From Chlorogloeopsis sp. ULAP01 (GTDB lineage Bacteria > Cyanobacteriota > Cyanobacteriia > Cyanobacteriales > Nostocaceae), in the NCBI RefSeq assembly GCF_030381805.1, contig NZ_JAUDRH010000014.1:186001-250000 (forward strand): a stretch of DNA of 64,000 bases, in the 5' to 3' direction. Shown here piece by piece: positions 26,898 through 36,397 of the stretch (position 1 is the first letter of the stretch; every line of letters starts with the position of its first letter). Made by a program: the position numbers and the translations under genes. The notes below the pieces were generated by a model. That model saw only the letters and a list, made by a program, of their open reading frames with translations. It ran no database searches and was not told the DNA's origin.

Positions 26898-27845
26898 CTA
26901 GTAGCCTGCATTTTTATCTACAACATTGCGTAGAGGTTCCCCGTGACGATAACGCGTCAGATTATCGAGAAACAATGCCACAATCCGGTTCCGAAGTTGT
27001 GGTGTAAGCGCTGAACAATGGGGTGTTACAAATACATTAGGCAAAGACCAAAACGGGCTTTCGGGTGAGAGTGGCTCAGTAACAAAAGTGTCTAAACCCG
27101 CACCTGCAATCCATCCTTCACTCAGAGCAGTTAATAATGCTGATTCATCTATAATTGCACCGCGAGCAATATTAATTAAGTAGGCATTGGGATTCATTAA
27201 TTGCAGCACCTCCGCATCTATTAAGCCTTTGGTTTCCGGTGTGAGAGGTGTGGCAACTACTACATAATCAGCTTCTCCAAGCAGCGATCGCCATTCATTC
27301 ACACCAACTATTTTGTCAAAATTCGGCAATGGTTCAGGATGGCGGCGACTACCCCAAATTCGCATCCCAAAGGCTTTAGCGCGAAGGGCAATTTCTTGAC
27401 CAATATTTCCTGCACCGATAATTAATAAAGTCTTATTGTATAATTCTTCTAACTCTAACCAATTGAACCAGTGATGGTTAGCCTGTAAATTTTGCAACTT
27501 ATGGACATTTTTGGCGTAATAAAGCATGAAGTTCAGTACAAATTCCGCTATGGGAATGGCATGAACTCCTGAACCGTTCGTCAGAATGATGTCATGTTCT
27601 AAAAAAGTGGGCGTCAGGATATGATTCACGCCTGAACTGGGTGTATGCTGCCAGCAAATTCCAGGTGCTGCTGCTAATACCTTGTGCAGAGTAGTAGGTT
27701 TTAATTTGAATCCGTTGAGGTAAACTTCTGCATGACTGGGATCGTCATCAAAATTACCATCACTATCTACACGCACAAATGTAATATCTGAAGGTAAGAA
27801 TGGCTCAATATCGACAGCAAGTTCTATGGGTAAAATAATTTTCAA
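26898..27845 (-). CDS. D-2-hydroxyacid dehydrogenase (NAD-dependent)
   Basis: 315 residues, TTG start preceded by a strong AAGGAGG site six bases away. NAD-binding motif LLIIGAGNIGQEIALRAKAFG, followed by RRHPEPL. The catalytic Arg is in LINIARGAIID, the Glu in TFVTEPL, and the His in VTPHCSAL. It interconverts 2-oxo and 2-hydroxy acids. A broken relative remains at 10850-10966. Possible roles include reducing 2-oxoacids left after desulfonation; this is inference. Confidence 0.88.
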   Translation of the reverse strand: MKIILPIELAVDIEPFLPSDITFVRVDSDGNFDDDPSHAEVYLNGFKLKPTTLHKVLAAAPGICWQHTPSSGVNHILTPTFLEHDIILTNGSGVHAIPIAEFVLNFMLYYAKNVHKLQNLQANHHWFNWLELEELYNKTLLIIGAGNIGQEIALRAKAFGMRIWGSRRHPEPLPNFDKIVGVNEWRSLLGEADYVVVATPLTPETKGLIDAEVLQLMNPNAYLINIARGAIIDESALLTALSEGWIAGAGLDTFVTEPLSPESPFWSLPNVFVTPHCSALTPQLRNRIVALFLDNLTRYRHGEPLRNVVDKNAGY

Positions 27846-27865
27846 AATAAACCTCCTTAAGAATA

Positions 27866-27898
27866 AGGCAGAGGGCAGAGGGCAGGAGGCAGAAGGAA
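27866..27898. repeat. Purine-rich heptamer-type repeat
   Basis: Tandem variants of GGCAGAGG/GGCAGGAG upstream of the dehydrogenase gene. Similar tracts lie at about 52103-52127 and 53183-53206, upstream of pstS and pstC. This is the short tandem repeat class common in cyanobacteria. Confidence 0.5.
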
Positions 27899-27977
27899 AT
27901 GGTTTTTCTTACCCATCTGGCTTGAAATAGGATGCAGAGAAAAATATATTTTTCATTGGGACTATCTGTTTTTCAGT

Positions 27978-29081
27978 TTACTTTTGGTGCGGTGACACAA
28001 TCCAATCATTCAATTTAAAATCTGATTTAGCTAATTTCTGGGTTACTAAAAACTGCTTTGTTCCTTCCAGCAATTTTATTCCTTTAGGAGGAAGCGGTTC
28101 TTGTGGAAATTGTTCGACAGGAAAAGATGCCTTCACCACATCAATCGGATATCTCGTCGCCTTGGCGTGGAATTTATAGTATGGTTCTGGATTAGCTTTG
28201 ATATCTTTGACTGCTGCTTGTTTAATTTGATTCCACTTTTGAGGTAGATCAGGATGTCTGGCAAGAAAAGTTTCTGTGGCAACAGTTACACTAGTTCCTG
28301 GTAAATCAGAATGCTGTTTTGCTTCATCAATGACTGGATAACCCTTTGATATTAACAATGGCCCCGTACCTGTAGCAGCTGCGATCGCTGCCACGTCACC
28401 TCGTTCAAGTGCTGCTTGTGCTTCAGCTGGTAGCAAATGTATGACTGTTACATCTTTTTCAATACCAGATTTTTGCAACAATCCGATTAGATAGCGATGC
28501 ATATACGACCCTTTAGAAGTCGCTACCTTTTGCCCTTTGAGTTGTGCTAATGAACGCGGCCCGTTTTTCTTCGCCAGCAACCACGCATTCATCCCCACTT
28601 GTTCTTGACTGATCAAGCGGGTGGGAGTACCGTTAGCTTTGGCAACCAATGCAGGTGTATCACCGTAGATGCCAACATCAATTGCCCCTGCAACTAAAGC
28701 TTCATTTAAGTTGGGGCCATTGGGAAATGAAAGTGTTTTAACTTCTGTAATCCCCAATTTCTGCAATTCTGGTAAAAATTTTCCCTGCTGCATTGCCCAA
28801 CCTGTAGGGCCTGTAGGAACTTTAGCATTATTGGTACTAATGAAACCCAAACGTAAGGTAGAAGTGTTTGGTGTAAGTTGTGTGTTGTAGTTTGGCACTG
28901 CTTGCGAGACGGTTTGAGTGGAGCTGCAAGCAGTACTCAAGAATATTAAGCCAGATACTAGTAGTCCACCACAGTTTTTTTGGTAAATAGAAAAAGAAGA
29001 AAGGGTGAAGGGAAAAAAGTTATTTACTTGAGTCTTGAAACTTTTCCCCATACTACCGTCGTGTGTGTGATGTAGAATCAT
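27978..29081 (-). CDS. SsuA/NrtA-like ABC transporter substrate-binding lipoprotein
   Basis: 367 residues from the ATG at 29081; TTG at 29087 and ATG at 29051 are also in frame and none has a clear ribosome site. Lipobox LSTAC precedes SSTQ. Family blocks: LRLGFISTNNAK, NEALVAGAIDVGIYGDTPALVA, LAQLKGQKVATSKGSYMHRYL and a C-terminal LNDWIVSPH. More distant from the other four SsuA-like proteins of the island. It stands between the dehydrogenase and the second flavoprotein pair; no permease is adjacent. Confidence 0.8.
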   Translation of the reverse strand: MILHHTHDGSMGKSFKTQVNNFFPFTLSSFSIYQKNCGGLLVSGLIFLSTACSSTQTVSQAVPNYNTQLTPNTSTLRLGFISTNNAKVPTGPTGWAMQQGKFLPELQKLGITEVKTLSFPNGPNLNEALVAGAIDVGIYGDTPALVAKANGTPTRLISQEQVGMNAWLLAKKNGPRSLAQLKGQKVATSKGSYMHRYLIGLLQKSGIEKDVTVIHLLPAEAQAALERGDVAAIAAATGTGPLLISKGYPVIDEAKQHSDLPGTSVTVATETFLARHPDLPQKWNQIKQAAVKDIKANPEPYYKFHAKATRYPIDVVKASFPVEQFPQEPLPPKGIKLLEGTKQFLVTQKLAKSDFKLNDWIVSPHQK

Positions 29082-29169
29082 GAACAATAACCAAAGATAT
29101 AGGAAGAAGCCTGGGCAACGGAAGCCGCAGCCCAGAACCGGAATGGGAAAAAGGAGAAAGAAATTTGTT

Positions 29170-29499
29170 CTACTTCATCTGCTTCAGTACTTGGTAAGTA
29201 GAATCTTGTTGGGCTGTGGTGGTGCGATCGCGCCCCCAACCAATATTTCGGCGGTAGCTTCCCAAAAGTCCAGCTTCTTTGAGTGACTTTTCGTCTATCT
29301 CTGCCAGGGGTTCAACTTCCGGGGCGACATAAAGCGCATCTACCGGACAATACAATTCACACATAAAACAGGTTTGACAGTCGCTTTGACGAGCAATTTT
29401 GGGTGGTGCATCTGGTACTTTGTCGAAAACATTAGTCGGACAAGCACTGACGCAGATATTACATTGAATGCACCGCGACTCACTGACTAACTCAATCAT
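29170..29499 (-). CDS. Ferredoxin-type 2[4Fe-4S] protein (module copy 2)
   Basis: 109 residues from the ATG at 29499 (MIELVSESRC). A longer frame upstream is translation of a repeat tract and is not counted. Motifs CIQCNICVSACP and CQTCFMCELYCP bind two clusters. It aligns along its length with copy 1 (CPTNVFD, IARQ.DCQTCFMCE.YCP.DALYVAP, YRR.LGWG). It lies about 120 bp after the flavoprotein, whereas copy 1 overlaps its partner. Confidence 0.88.
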   Translation of the reverse strand: MIELVSESRCIQCNICVSACPTNVFDKVPDAPPKIARQSDCQTCFMCELYCPVDALYVAPEVEPLAEIDEKSLKEAGLLGSYRRNIGWGRDRTTTAQQDSTYQVLKQMK

Positions 29500-29544
29500 G
29501 GGTATCGGGTATTGGGTATTGGTGATCGGGTATTGGGTATTGGG
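29500..29544. repeat. Short tandem repeat between flavoprotein and ferredoxin genes
   Basis: Repeated units of GGGTATTGG/GGGTATCGG. On the coding strand it precedes the ferredoxin ATG directly, leaving no obvious ribosome site. Confidence 0.7.
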
Positions 29545-29621
29545 AAGAATAGGACAAGGTGACACGCGGATATGGAGAATCGTGAATCATGTTCTTGTTC
29601 CTAGTTCCTAGTCCCAAGTCC

Positions 29622-31274
29622 CTAGACTGTTAATGCAAATTCTTTCCCTATCCCCGATCCCTTATTCCTTGTCCCTAATTCTTCAGCTTTTACCCAAACT
29701 TTATCCAAGCCACCACTAATCAAACGGTGCTGCTGATTGGCATCCTGTTGGGGATAGTCTAGGTGCCTATGCATTCCCCGCGTTTCTTTGCGTTCTAAGG
29801 CGCTGCTGTACATCCATCGTGCTGTAGCCACCATTGCAGCAGCTTCCCTGACACGGAGAATATTACCATCATCCGTAGCCTGGCTGGTACGAATCTCTTG
29901 CCAAAGGTAATCTAATCTTTGCAATGATTCTGTTAACCCTTGCTGATTGCGGAAATAATTGCGATGGTAAGGGAAAACTTCTTCTTGAGTAGCTTCGATG
30001 ATCTCTTGGCTATTGAGTTGATGTTGACTACCAGATGTAAATCCGACTGTACCGATCGCCTCTACTTGCCGTTGGTTAGCTTGCTTGCCTAAGTCATGAG
30101 CGTATTTAGCAGCATAATGCCCCGCCCAGTATCCTGAAGAGAGCGCCCAAGCCGCATTGTGACTACCGCCCCCGGTGAATCCTCCACAGATTAATTCTCG
30201 CGTTGCTGCATCTCCAGCAGCATATAGTCCCGGTACAGAACTTGCGCAAGTATAATCGGTAATCCGAATCCCACCTGTACCCCGCACTGTTCCTTCTAAA
30301 CGTAAGGTAACAGGGAAGCGTTGAGTAAAGGGATCGATGCCTGCGCGATCAAAAGGTAAGAAGAAGTTGGGCTGGGCTAGACGCATCTGTACGCGCATTT
30401 GTTCAGTGGCTTGGTCTAAGATGGCATAGACTGGCTGCATTAATAAAGTTTTGGCAATAACAGAACGCCCTCTTTGGGAACCTGCACCTGGTATAGGTGT
30501 GCCATCTTGGTAAGTGAAGGTAGCCCAATTATAAAACAGGGTTTTGGTAACAGAAGAAAAGGCAGGTGCGATGCCATAAGCATTGGAAAATTCCATCCCC
30601 GACATTTCCGCACCCGCTTCAGCTGCCATAAGGTATCCATCTCCTGTTAGGACATTGCAACCTAAAGCTTTGCTCAAAAAAGCACAGCCACCGGTGGCAA
30701 TGATAACTGCGTGCGATCGCACAACCCACTTTTGACTAGTTTGACGGTTAACTCCCGTCGCCCCTGCAACTGCACCCTCTGCATCTACTAATAGTTGCAA
30801 AGCCGGACTATGGTCTAAAATCTTCACCCCTGCCCGTTTAATTTGCTTTCGCATCAGGCGCATATATTCTGGACCTTGCAGACTGCGTCGATAGGGTTTA
30901 CCTTTCTCATCCGTCGGAAAGGGATAACCCCACTCTGCTAGTAGGTTGACGTTCGCATAAGTCTGATCCAGCACTCGTTGCATCCAATCACGGCTGGACA
31001 AAAATCCCCCTAATGCTTCGCGAGAAGCCATTGCTGCTTCCCTTGCTTCCGGTTTTGGTGGCACGTACCACACTCCGTTACCCGATGCCGCTGCACAGCC
31101 ACTAGTACCGCAATAACCTTTATCTACCAAAACAACCTTCGCACCAAAAGATGCAGCACTCCAAGCCGCCCAAGTGCCAGCTGGGCCTCCACCAATTACT
31201 AACACATCACAATCTAAGTTCTGGTCACTATTGGTGGTAGATGAATCTGTTGAACACAACTGGTTCCTACTCAT
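29622..31274 (-). CDS. AprA/fumarate reductase-like FAD flavoprotein (module copy 2)
   Basis: 550 residues from the ATG at 31274 (MSRNQLCST), with GAGG upstream; a longer frame to 31367 is unlikely. FAD motif VLVIGGGPAGTWAAWSAASFG, LVDKGYCGTSGCAAASGNGVW, IIATGGCAFLSKALGCN, VRGTGGIRI, GLYAAGDAATRELI. It is colinear with copy 1 from start to end, including RKETRGMHRHLDYPQQD and GGLDKVWV near the C-terminus. Two operator copies lie upstream. It works with the ferredoxin downstream; the reaction is unknown. Confidence 0.86.
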   Translation of the reverse strand: MSRNQLCSTDSSTTNSDQNLDCDVLVIGGGPAGTWAAWSAASFGAKVVLVDKGYCGTSGCAAASGNGVWYVPPKPEAREAAMASREALGGFLSSRDWMQRVLDQTYANVNLLAEWGYPFPTDEKGKPYRRSLQGPEYMRLMRKQIKRAGVKILDHSPALQLLVDAEGAVAGATGVNRQTSQKWVVRSHAVIIATGGCAFLSKALGCNVLTGDGYLMAAEAGAEMSGMEFSNAYGIAPAFSSVTKTLFYNWATFTYQDGTPIPGAGSQRGRSVIAKTLLMQPVYAILDQATEQMRVQMRLAQPNFFLPFDRAGIDPFTQRFPVTLRLEGTVRGTGGIRITDYTCASSVPGLYAAGDAATRELICGGFTGGGSHNAAWALSSGYWAGHYAAKYAHDLGKQANQRQVEAIGTVGFTSGSQHQLNSQEIIEATQEEVFPYHRNYFRNQQGLTESLQRLDYLWQEIRTSQATDDGNILRVREAAAMVATARWMYSSALERKETRGMHRHLDYPQQDANQQHRLISGGLDKVWVKAEELGTRNKGSGIGKEFALTV

Positions 31275-31461
31275 CGCATTCCTCGCTGCAAATATCAACG
31301 CTTGTCTAAACAGAAAAATATCTTTGCAATGGTGTGGCGATCGCCTGAGTGCGGATAGCGATCGCACTTAATTACTAACTGTAAAATGCAATATATCAAT
31401 GATGCAAATGGATAGCTTATTAATCACGCTTCCTGAATATAGTAGCATTTAAAATTTTAAA

Positions 31462-31487
31462 TACTGTTTATTGGTCGGTTTATCGTA
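31462..31487. promoter_or_regulatory. Sulfur-island operator, copy 3
   Basis: Arms TACTGTTTATT and GGTTTATCGTA, spacer GGTC. It lies 188 bp upstream of the flavoprotein start on the minus strand. Confidence 0.65.
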
Positions 31488-31642
31488 TTTTATTTCCTAA
31501 AGTAAGCTTTGCATACTTTTTTGAGAAAATCAAGAACTGCTTTAATAAAAATTAAACTTGATTTAAAAGAGTCTAGTGATATTAGTAAAGATTGTTTTTT
31601 AAGAGCGTATCATTATCTCATTGCCTGTCTCTAAACTAAAAA

Positions 31643-31668
31643 TTTTATAAATCTATCGACTTACAGTA
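31643..31668. promoter_or_regulatory. Sulfur-island operator, copy 4
   Basis: Arms TTTTATAAATC and GACTTACAGTA, spacer TATC. The right arm is perfect and the left arm lost its TAC end. It is the second, more distal copy upstream of the flavoprotein. Confidence 0.6.
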
Positions 31669-31733
31669 TTTAATAATTAAATTTTATAAATTTTGGCAGA
31701 ATCGGTTCATGTAATACAGTCACATACATAGAA

Positions 31734-31756
31734 AAACCGCCGAAAAATGGCGGTTT
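31734..31756 (-). terminator. Rho-independent terminator of the aldo/keto reductase gene
   Basis: Stem AAACCGCC/GGCGGTTT with a 7-base loop; on the minus strand it is followed by a run of T (TTTTTC). It lies 58 bp past the stop codon of the gene at 31814-32854. Confidence 0.8.
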
Positions 31757-31813
31757 GATTTACATCTAGCTTAAAAAAGATAAAATGTAAAACAAATTTT
31801 TAACTTTGAATTA

Positions 31814-32854
31814 TTAAGTTGCAGGATTTGGATAGCGAGTGTGAACGGTATCCAACTCTGCTAAAATTTCCTTGTCGAGAACTACATTCAGGCTACCTAA
31901 ATTTTCTTGCAGTTGTTCTAATGTTGTTGCACCAATAATCGTGCTACTTACAAACCACCGACTTCGTACAAATGCTATGGCTAACTGTGCAGGCTTAAGA
32001 TTATATTTTTTAGCAACTTTCACGTACTCTGCGACAGCCTCGCTGACATTTGGTTTCAAATAACGCTGTCCAAAACCTGGAAACAAAGTTATGCGTGTAT
32101 TTTCTGGTGTATTATCACCTGTATACTTCCCAGACAAGAAACCAAATCCTAAAGGGCTGTAAGCTAACAAACCAACATTAGTATATCGGGTAACTTCTGC
32201 CAAAGCTGAATCAAACACGCGATTTAATAAATTATAGGCATTTTGAATCGAAACAACTCTAGGTAATCCTAGCTGTTGAGAGACACGAATAAACTCACTT
32301 ACTCCCCAAGGAGTTTCATTACTCAAACCTAGATAACGAATTTTACCTGCTTTAATTACATCAGCAAAAGCCTCTAATTGTTCAGCAATACTCACAGTTT
32401 CTCGCTCAAAATTAGGATTGTATTCAGTTTGTCCAAATGTGGGAACATAACGGTCTGGCCAATGAATTTGGTATAAATCGATGTAATCTGTTTGTAGTCG
32501 CTTAAGGCTATCATCTACAGCCTGTTTAATATTGTCCCGATCAACTTTAATGTCTCCCCCTCGCAGCCATTTAAAAGGACGACCCGGCCCTGCTATTTTG
32601 GTTGCAATAATGAGGCGATCGCGTTGTTGTTTTTTCAGCCATTCTCCAATATAAGCCTCTGTTCTTCCTTGGGTTTCACCACGAGGAGGTACTGGATACA
32701 TTTCCGCAGTATCAATGAAATTTATCCCTTGAGCAATAGCATAGTCTAGTTGTTGATGGGCTTCTTCAATGATATTTTGATGCCCATAAGTCATAGTTCC
32801 TAGACAAATTTCTGAAACTTTAAGGTCACTTTCGCCAAGTTGATTGTACTTCAT
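31814..32854 (-). CDS. Aldo/keto reductase
   Basis: 346 residues from the ATG at 32854 (MKYNQLGESDLKVSE); the longer frame to 32920 adds a non-homologous leader. Blocks: GTMTYGHQN, FIDTAEMYPVPPRGETQGRTE (catalytic Asp and Tyr), LIIATKIAGPGRPF (Lys), YIDLYQIHWPDR (His). It resembles E. coli Tas-type NADPH-dependent reductases of carbonyl compounds. A single-gene unit ending in its own terminator. It is intact, unlike the relative at 18122-19120. Confidence 0.9.
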   Translation of the reverse strand: MKYNQLGESDLKVSEICLGTMTYGHQNIIEEAHQQLDYAIAQGINFIDTAEMYPVPPRGETQGRTEAYIGEWLKKQQRDRLIIATKIAGPGRPFKWLRGGDIKVDRDNIKQAVDDSLKRLQTDYIDLYQIHWPDRYVPTFGQTEYNPNFERETVSIAEQLEAFADVIKAGKIRYLGLSNETPWGVSEFIRVSQQLGLPRVVSIQNAYNLLNRVFDSALAEVTRYTNVGLLAYSPLGFGFLSGKYTGDNTPENTRITLFPGFGQRYLKPNVSEAVAEYVKVAKKYNLKPAQLAIAFVRSRWFVSSTIIGATTLEQLQENLGSLNVVLDKEILAELDTVHTRYPNPAT

Positions 32855-33391
32855 ATTCTTGAATATTTTTATTTGGTTACATTTTCCTACAAATTTTAAA
32901 AATACTACATTTTTGCTCAAAGTACACTAAAACTATAGTTTTATCGGAGTTAATGTCAAAAAGTGTATGTTACCAAACATTGCTTTCATAGGCAATATAA
33001 TTATTGAAATATTAATTTTTAATTTAAATGTAGCTATTCATACTTATTCTATACAGTTTTGGTGAAAAACTACTATCTAGTAAAATTAATCTACTTTAAG
33101 TCTACTGACTTACTGTATATTAAGATTGCAAGGTAAATTTGCTTGCCAGAGTGGTACTATCTTTCCTCCAATTGTAACTAAGGGAGGAAGGATATTTTGT
33201 AAGTAATTATTGATAAAAATCTGAAAAAACAACAATAGTTACTCTGCAATTACTGCTCAGATGAGAGGCTATAACCTCACTGAAAATACGAACTTTTCTT
33301 TAGAAAATCAAATAGTTCCAATATCATCTGACTAGCTTGTGCGGAATTACCAAGAATTGTGTACTAGACCGAAGTTTGTGTCCTGATCAAG
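32855..33391. other. Intergenic region upstream of the porin gene
   Basis: AT-rich, about 540 bp, carrying operator copy 5 at 33092-33117, 275 bp before the porin start. Divergent promoters for the aldo/keto reductase and the porin must be here; I cannot place them with certainty. Confidence 0.5.
33092..33117. promoter_or_regulatory. Sulfur-island operator, copy 5
   Basis: Arms TACTTTAAGTC and GACTTACTGTA, spacer TACT; nine of eleven arm positions pair. It lies upstream of the porin and the SsuA-like gene that follows. Confidence 0.72.
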
Positions 33392-35059
33392 ATGAAAAAA
33401 ACATTTTGGAATTTGTTATTTACTTTCCCAGTCTTTGTAATGCTGCTGTTATTAGTAGCTAGTACGAGAACTCTTGCCCAAGAACAAGCAACAGAAATAT
33501 CTCCATCAATCACCCAAAATACACCAGAAACAACACCTGCTGAACTATTCCAACCATCAGCACAGTCAACTACTGAATCACCTGTCACGTCAGTATCTGA
33601 GCTTTCTGATGTACAACCTACTGATTGGGCTTTTGTTGCACTCCAATCTTTAGTAGAAAGATATGGATGCATAGTAGGTTACCCTGATAGTACTTATCGT
33701 GGGAATCGCGCTTTAACCCGCTATGAATTTGCGGCAGGATTAAATGCTTGCTTAGATCAAGTAAATAAATTAATTGCATCCTCGACAGCTGAGTTAGCGA
33801 CTAAAGAAGACTTAGCTACATTACAGCGATTGCAAGAGGAATTTAGACCAGAATTGGCTCAATTACGGGGAAAAGTAGAATCTTTAGAAGCGCGAACAGC
33901 ACAACTAGAAGCGAATCAGTTTTCTACGACAACAAAACTAGTTGGTGATGCAATCTTCGTAGTGGCTGATACCTTTGGCGACACAGTAAATAACACTGCT
34001 GCTGATGATACAGAAGACGACACTACCACCTTTTTTGCTTACCGTGCCAGGCTCGCTTTACAAACTAGCTTTAATGGTAAAGACCAACTAACAACTGGTT
34101 TACAAGCAAGCAACATTCCTAACTTGGCAACATCTACGGGAACTCACATGACCCGTTTTACATTTGATAAATCGGGTGCTTTCGCAGATAGCGATCTGTA
34201 TCTAGATCGGTTATATTATCGTTTCCCGGTAGGTGACAAACTCACTGTTTGGGTAGGCCCCAGGGCGCTTCAACCTGCTGTTCACACTCCTACCTTGAAT
34301 CCCTTAGTTGGTGGAATCAACGGTGCTGTCTCTAGATTTGCCACCTTTAACCCTACTGTTTACCGACCTGGCTTTGACGGTGCTGGTGCAGCTTTGGCGT
34401 ATAAGTTTAGCAAACAATTCCAATTAAACCTGAGTTACATAGGAGATAACTTTCAGACTAATGTACCGGAAATAGGTTTTTCCGATGCGAACAACATTGC
34501 ATTTGCTCAATTAACTATATCCCCTAATAACGAGCTAGATTTTGGTCTGAGCTATGTCCGCAAATACTTTGCTAGTAATACTGGTTTTAACCTTACTGGT
34601 GGTACAGGTAGTGCATTTGCGAGAAACCCTTTTCAACAAAATGCCACTGCATCTGATAACTTTGGACTTCAATTTAACTGGAAAGTTACTAATGGTTTTA
34701 ACGTAGCTGGCTGGTTTGGTTATACACTCGCCCATCAAATCCGCGGCGGTGATAACGATGCGACTATCATTAACGGTGCGCTTACTTTTGCCTTTCCAGA
34801 TTTGTTTAGAGAAGGAAATGTAGGTGGATTTATCGTTGGTGTACCGCCTAAAGCTATCAGTAACGACTTTAGACCTAATCCTGGAGCGGATCGCCGAGAA
34901 GATAACGATACTTCTTTACACTTAGAGGCTTTTTATAGCTATCGGGTAAATAACAACATTACTATTACCCCAGATTTGTATGTGATTCTCAACCCAGAAC
35001 ACAATAGTGACAACGATCCAATTTGGGTAGGAGCTTTGCGTACTACTTTTACTTTCTAA
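33392..35059 (+). CDS. SLH-domain OprB-family porin
   Basis: 555 residues. A signal peptide (hydrophobic stretch after MKKTFWNLL, Ala cleavage near residue 29) is followed by one SLH domain (DVQPTDWAFVALQSLVERYGCI, RYEFAAGLNACLDQV), a short coiled coil (EEFRPELAQLRGKVESLEARTAQLE), then a beta-barrel ending in FTF, the usual outer-membrane C-terminal pattern. Cyanobacterial SLH-OprB porins anchor to peptidoglycan and pass small solutes. Position ahead of an SsuA-like gene and behind an operator suggests entry of organosulfur compounds. Confidence 0.88.
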   Translation: MKKTFWNLLFTFPVFVMLLLLVASTRTLAQEQATEISPSITQNTPETTPAELFQPSAQSTTESPVTSVSELSDVQPTDWAFVALQSLVERYGCIVGYPDSTYRGNRALTRYEFAAGLNACLDQVNKLIASSTAELATKEDLATLQRLQEEFRPELAQLRGKVESLEARTAQLEANQFSTTTKLVGDAIFVVADTFGDTVNNTAADDTEDDTTTFFAYRARLALQTSFNGKDQLTTGLQASNIPNLATSTGTHMTRFTFDKSGAFADSDLYLDRLYYRFPVGDKLTVWVGPRALQPAVHTPTLNPLVGGINGAVSRFATFNPTVYRPGFDGAGAALAYKFSKQFQLNLSYIGDNFQTNVPEIGFSDANNIAFAQLTISPNNELDFGLSYVRKYFASNTGFNLTGGTGSAFARNPFQQNATASDNFGLQFNWKVTNGFNVAGWFGYTLAHQIRGGDNDATIINGALTFAFPDLFREGNVGGFIVGVPPKAISNDFRPNPGADRREDNDTSLHLEAFYSYRVNNNITITPDLYVILNPEHNSDNDPIWVGALRTTFTF

Positions 35060-35147
35060 TCAAGATACCGGAGTATGATATTTTTTTAGTTATCTACTCC
35101 GATACATCTATCAAATTAGTGTACTTACTTTGTTTTGCGGATTAAAC

Positions 35148-36251
35148 ATGATGAGGCAACTTTTAAAAAGTGTAATTTCAAGACTTACAAAAGTAAGATT
35201 AATTAGTCTATTAGGTCAAAAGAAATTCTTGTCTATTCCGCCTCTTTCTATCTCTGGTACTTTTGTGGCTGGATTATGCTTGAGCTTATTATTTGCTGCT
35301 TGCACGGGTAATAACTCTGTTGAGAATAGCAATGTAACGGCGGCGAATAATACTAGCCAAAATCAAGCATCAGTCGTTAGATTTGGCTATCAAAAATCCC
35401 TAATTCTTCTTAAGGCTAAGGGTGTTTTAGAAAAACGGCTTAAACCAGAAGGTGTATCTGTTGAATGGATAGAATTTCCTGCCGGGCCGCAACTTTTAGA
35501 AGCAATGAATGTGGGAAGTATTGACTTTGGACATGCAGGAGAATCACCACCTATTTTTGCCCAAGCAGCAGGTACTCCACTTACCTATGTTGCAGGAATC
35601 GCACCAAGTCCTCAAGGTTCAGCTATTCTTGTTCCCAAGAACTCTCCTATTAAAACAGTTGCTGATTTGAAAGGAAAAAAAGTTGCTTTCCAGAAAGGTT
35701 CTAGCGCCCATTATATGCTAGTACAAATTCTAGAAAAATATGGCTTAAAATATACAGATATTCAACCTATATATTTACCTCCTGCTGATGCCCGTGCTGC
35801 ATTTGTAAAAGGTAGTATTGATGCTTGGACTATTTGGGATCCCTTTTATGCAGCAGCTGAAAAATCAGCTAATGCTCGTGTTTTAATTGATGGCACAGGG
35901 ATAAATAAGCAGGGAGGTTATTATTTAGCTACTAGAAAGTTTGCGACTGAGCAACCAGAAATTATTAAGGCAGTACTTGAAGAAATTCAAAAACTAGAAG
36001 AATGGTCTGATCAAAATCGAGATGAGGTAGCAGGAATTCTTGCGCCAGTTTTGGGAATTGATTTAGACACTATGAAAAAAGCAAGTTCAAGAAGAAAATT
36101 TGGTGTTGTACCTATTGATGAGAATCTGATTGCTATACAACAGCAAGTTGCTGATAAATTTTATGAACTGAAGTTGATACCAAAACAAATTGATGTGAAA
36201 GAGGCAATGCTCACACCACAGCAATATGCGGCTTTTTCTCCAAAGATATAG
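35148..36251 (+). CDS. ssuA: Aliphatic sulfonate-binding lipoprotein (SsuA-like)
   Basis: 367 residues from the ATG at 35148. Signal segment ending in the lipobox FAAC. Family blocks: VRFGYQKSLILLKAKGVLEKRL, WIEFPAGPQLLEAMNVGSIDFGHAGESPPIFAQAAG, ADLKGKKVAFQKGSSAHYMLV, SIDAWTIWDPFYAAAEK. It is closer to E. coli SsuA than the protein at 2502-3578. It shares the porin transcript and lacks its own permease; the SsuB/SsuC further on are the likely partners. Confidence 0.92.
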   Translation: MMRQLLKSVISRLTKVRLISLLGQKKFLSIPPLSISGTFVAGLCLSLLFAACTGNNSVENSNVTAANNTSQNQASVVRFGYQKSLILLKAKGVLEKRLKPEGVSVEWIEFPAGPQLLEAMNVGSIDFGHAGESPPIFAQAAGTPLTYVAGIAPSPQGSAILVPKNSPIKTVADLKGKKVAFQKGSSAHYMLVQILEKYGLKYTDIQPIYLPPADARAAFVKGSIDAWTIWDPFYAAAEKSANARVLIDGTGINKQGGYYLATRKFATEQPEIIKAVLEEIQKLEEWSDQNRDEVAGILAPVLGIDLDTMKKASSRRKFGVVPIDENLIAIQQQVADKFYELKLIPKQIDVKEAMLTPQQYAAFSPKI

Positions 36252-36307
36252 ATTGGTTAGGAACATTAAGATTCCCCAACCCCCTTAAAAAGCGGGCTTT
36301 AGAAATT

Positions 36308-36326
36308 CCCCCCTTTATAAGGGGGG
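36308..36326. repeat. Hairpin in a dispersed C/G-rich repeat
   Basis: CCCCCC and GGGGGG arms around TTTATAA, within a longer CCCCAACCCCC...TTAGGGGGGATC tract of a type common between cyanobacterial genes. It may stop transcription weakly after the ssuA-like gene. Confidence 0.6.
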
Positions 36327-36397
36327 TTAGGGGGGATCTAGGTTTTAAGTTGGTTATTAACTACTAACCACTAACTACTATCCACTAACAAAAATGT

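Larger units (their letters stand above)
31275..31813. other. Intergenic region upstream of the second flavoprotein module
   Basis: About 540 bp, AT-rich. It holds two operator copies 156 bp apart and a minus-strand terminator for the aldo/keto reductase. Two adjacent HIP1-like sites occur near 31339 and 31359. No gene is seen. Confidence 0.6.
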
